From the NCBI RefSeq assembly GCF_000764305.2, contig NW_025943634.1:62001-126000 (forward strand): 64,000 nt of DNA. The letters run 5' to 3'. The translations under genes were made by a program, and so were the position numbers. The notes beneath the pieces were generated by a model. It did no database searches and was not told the DNA's origin. It saw only the letters and a list, made by a program, of their open reading frames with translations. Origin of the DNA: Hyalella azteca. Taxonomy: Eukaryota > Arthropoda > Malacostraca > Amphipoda > Hyalellidae. Shown piece by piece: positions 62,355 to 64,000 of this stretch. How positions within the stretch are numbered: the first letter of the stretch is position 1; each line of letters opens with the position of its first letter.

Positions 62355-62429
62355 CCCTCTCCTATAGCTCAACGGTAGAGGCTCTGCTTCGCGTGTGGGA
62401 GACCGGAGTTCGAATCCTGCAGGCAGGGA
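62355..62429 (+). ncRNA. tRNA-like sequence (decayed tRNA or SINE head)
   Basis: Box A (TAGCTCAACGG) and box B (GAGTTCGAATCC) of an internal RNA polymerase III promoter are well kept and properly spaced. The T loop is GTTCGAA. The anticodon loop TTCGCGT would give CGC (Ala). The acceptor stem pairs poorly and the D and T stems each carry a mismatch, so a working tRNA is unlikely. It lies inside the TIR element. No RNA polymerase III terminator of four or more T follows directly. Confidence 0.5.
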
Positions 62430-62856
62430 GCTTCTTCAACTCGATTTCTCACGAGGTATGTGTATGGTACTCTGAAAATTTGTTCCCGCTACATGTCTGA
62501 CATTGTTACTTGTACTATCATGGTAGATCTATGTACGCAGCCCTTACAAAGCTGATTGTGTGAAACTATGTCAGTAAATACTTAAGCATTGGACTAGAAT
62601 CTAAATTAAAAATTTTTTACGACTTCATTTTAAAAAGTGGCCATCGGTGGCTCGTAAATGTGCCACTGGTGCCAATGGGTAGTTATTTGCGGAAGAAGAG
62701 CTTTACGGGTAGGGGGGCCATAGGCAGGTTATAAGTGTGGTAAATGTGGTGCACGCCACCCTTAATTCACTAAATAAATCATAGCTGCTCCACCTATGGC
62801 GTCCGCCTATAGCCATCTTAAAAACATAGGTGCTCCACTCTTAATTTTTATTTGGG

Positions 62857-64000
62857 TATACCTTCAATGGGAGCAGGGAGAGCACTCAATGGCAGTGCCT
62901 GCATCTCTATTCCATTTTCTCCAAGCATACTGGCTTCGTTTATCATCATCTATTATGCCTATAAACCAAGATCGCGCTATGCTTTTTAATAGGAATGAAA
63001 AACAAAAAATACCCTGCACAGTTGGTAGATGAAGGCTAACGATAATTTAATGAATTAAAACTCGTACAATGACTCGGAATGTCATTGTATTCAGATAATC
63101 AGAATCATTTGATGAGAACTACGATCATTACCATTGTTCTACAAAAAAATAAATGAAAATAAGCCTTTAAATGAATGGCATTCCATCGCCATTTCTGCGG
63201 CCAGCCGCGAATTTAAAGTACCGTGTGGTCGCCATACAGGTAACGGCAGGGAAAAAAACTCAAAATAACACCGGTGCACTAGAGAACCCACCGGTCCACA
63301 AAAGAGTCGATATCAGATGAGGTAGAAGCCAAATAAGGGCCTCCAGTGCAACGATAATTTGGGCGATACCTTGCAAGTCCCGAGGTTAACGCCAGATAGC
63401 TAAGCTAGCTGGCCGTCCAAGCCAGCGATCTGAACGGTGACAGCAATTGTTAACACAATAACCAATGCAGCTCGGCGTCAAATGGCAAAAATTAAGTGCC
63501 AACTTCAAAGGCGGTCATACAAGAAGATCTCGCATCTTACTTGATATATTGCGGTTTAGTAATAAAAACGAAAAAATTTGTAATTCAAAGACAAAAAGAG
63601 CTTATCAAACGCGGGTCATCTCCCTGGCTGTCATAAAATCCAGAACAAAGGTTTTTTTTCGAGCTAAGAGGAGGCCGCTCTTGAAATCAAAGCTTACAAC
63701 GACGGACTGCGACTGTCAATAATATTATCACACTTTTGATCACACAAGTCAATAACCTAAAAAAATCAGCTTAATAAAAATAATAATAATAAAATCATAT
63801 GAAGAAACACCGTGCATGTGGAGTTTCACGCATCATACGTTGAGTAAATATATACTGTCGACAGAATTATTCAAGCCATAGAAAAACCAGCATATGCCTT
63901 CATAGACACAATAAATGTAGAGAATTCTGCGGTAAAAGATATGGCATCCAGTTAGCTTTGGTTACGAAAATAAACTACTAAAGGGACTAGACCGACCAGC
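62857..64000. other. Right end of window, no gene recognised
   Basis: A-rich again beyond the TIR element. A GC-richer block at about 63,190-63,440 has no coding signature. Confidence 0.5.

Larger units (their letters stand above)
60723..62856. mobile_element. Non-autonomous TIR element with TA flanks
   Basis: Terminal inverted repeats of 28 bp lie at 60,723-60,750 and 62,829-62,856. They start CCCAAATAAAAATTAAG and match at 27 of 28 positions. Each end is flanked by TA, as for elements of the Tc1/mariner superfamily, which duplicate TA on insertion. The inside has no transposase frame; its longest open frames (93 and 102 residues) show no known motif. A third, weaker terminus-like segment lies inside at about 62,750-62,785. 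The superfamily is inferred from TA only. Confidence 0.7.

Noticed and set aside
62355..62429. Functional tRNA-Ala gene
   Set aside because: The acceptor stem does not pair well and no RNA polymerase III terminator follows, so it is reported only as tRNA-like.
1..64000. CRISPR arrays, operons or phage genes
   Set aside because: No spaced identical repeats of that type. Spliced animal genes show that the window is eukaryotic.

Overview
This is a 64 kb piece of a eukaryotic nuclear genome. Exons are short, introns follow the GT-AG rule, and the two recognisable genes belong to animal-only families. An arthropod, probably a crustacean, fits best: it keeps a REJ/PLAT-type polycystin-1 gene, and a short (TTAGG)n arthropod-type telomere motif is present. 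That placement is an inference from gene content. I could not test it.

Layout. (1) 1-14,410: no recognisable exon. The stretch is T-rich with several GC-richer islands and a 25-bp GC-rich minisatellite. The T-rich bias suggests it is transcribed on + and may be upstream intron or 5' flank of the next gene. (2) 14,411-33,592 (+): 16 exons of a polycystin-1 family gene, in continuous phase, coding for 2,480 residues and ending at a TAG. Domains run in the order Ser-rich linker, REJ, GAIN/GPS, TM1, PLAT, TM2-TM5, then TM6-TM11 with the polycystin extracellular domain in one 2.36 kb last exon. The N-terminus lies in exons that I could not find. (3) 33,593-38,226: convergent 3' ends, with poly(A)-signal-like motifs on both strands near 35.7 kb and a degenerate 42-bp tandem repeat. 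(4) 43,754-38,227 (-): the last eight exons of Caskin (949 residues): His/Ser-rich linker, tandem SAM domains, proline-rich tail and conserved C-terminal domain. The ankyrin and SH3 exons are not in the window. (5) 43,755-64,000: A-rich sequence, probably a long Caskin intron. It holds GC-rich islands, several hairpins and tandem repeats, and near the right end a 2.13 kb TIR element with TA flanks that contains a tRNA-like sequence.

The two genes are convergent neighbours with no known functional link. The polycystin would be a membrane receptor/channel subunit with an autoproteolysis-type GAIN/GPS region. Caskin would be a cytoplasmic scaffold that polymerises through its SAM domains. The most unusual points are a 144-residue Ser-rich insertion inside the PLAT domain, a GPS with Thr in place of the catalytic His, two adjacent perfect hairpins in intron 10, and the switch of strand composition at the convergent 3' ends. 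Nothing here is a clear new biological system. All statements on composition are by eye, not counted.
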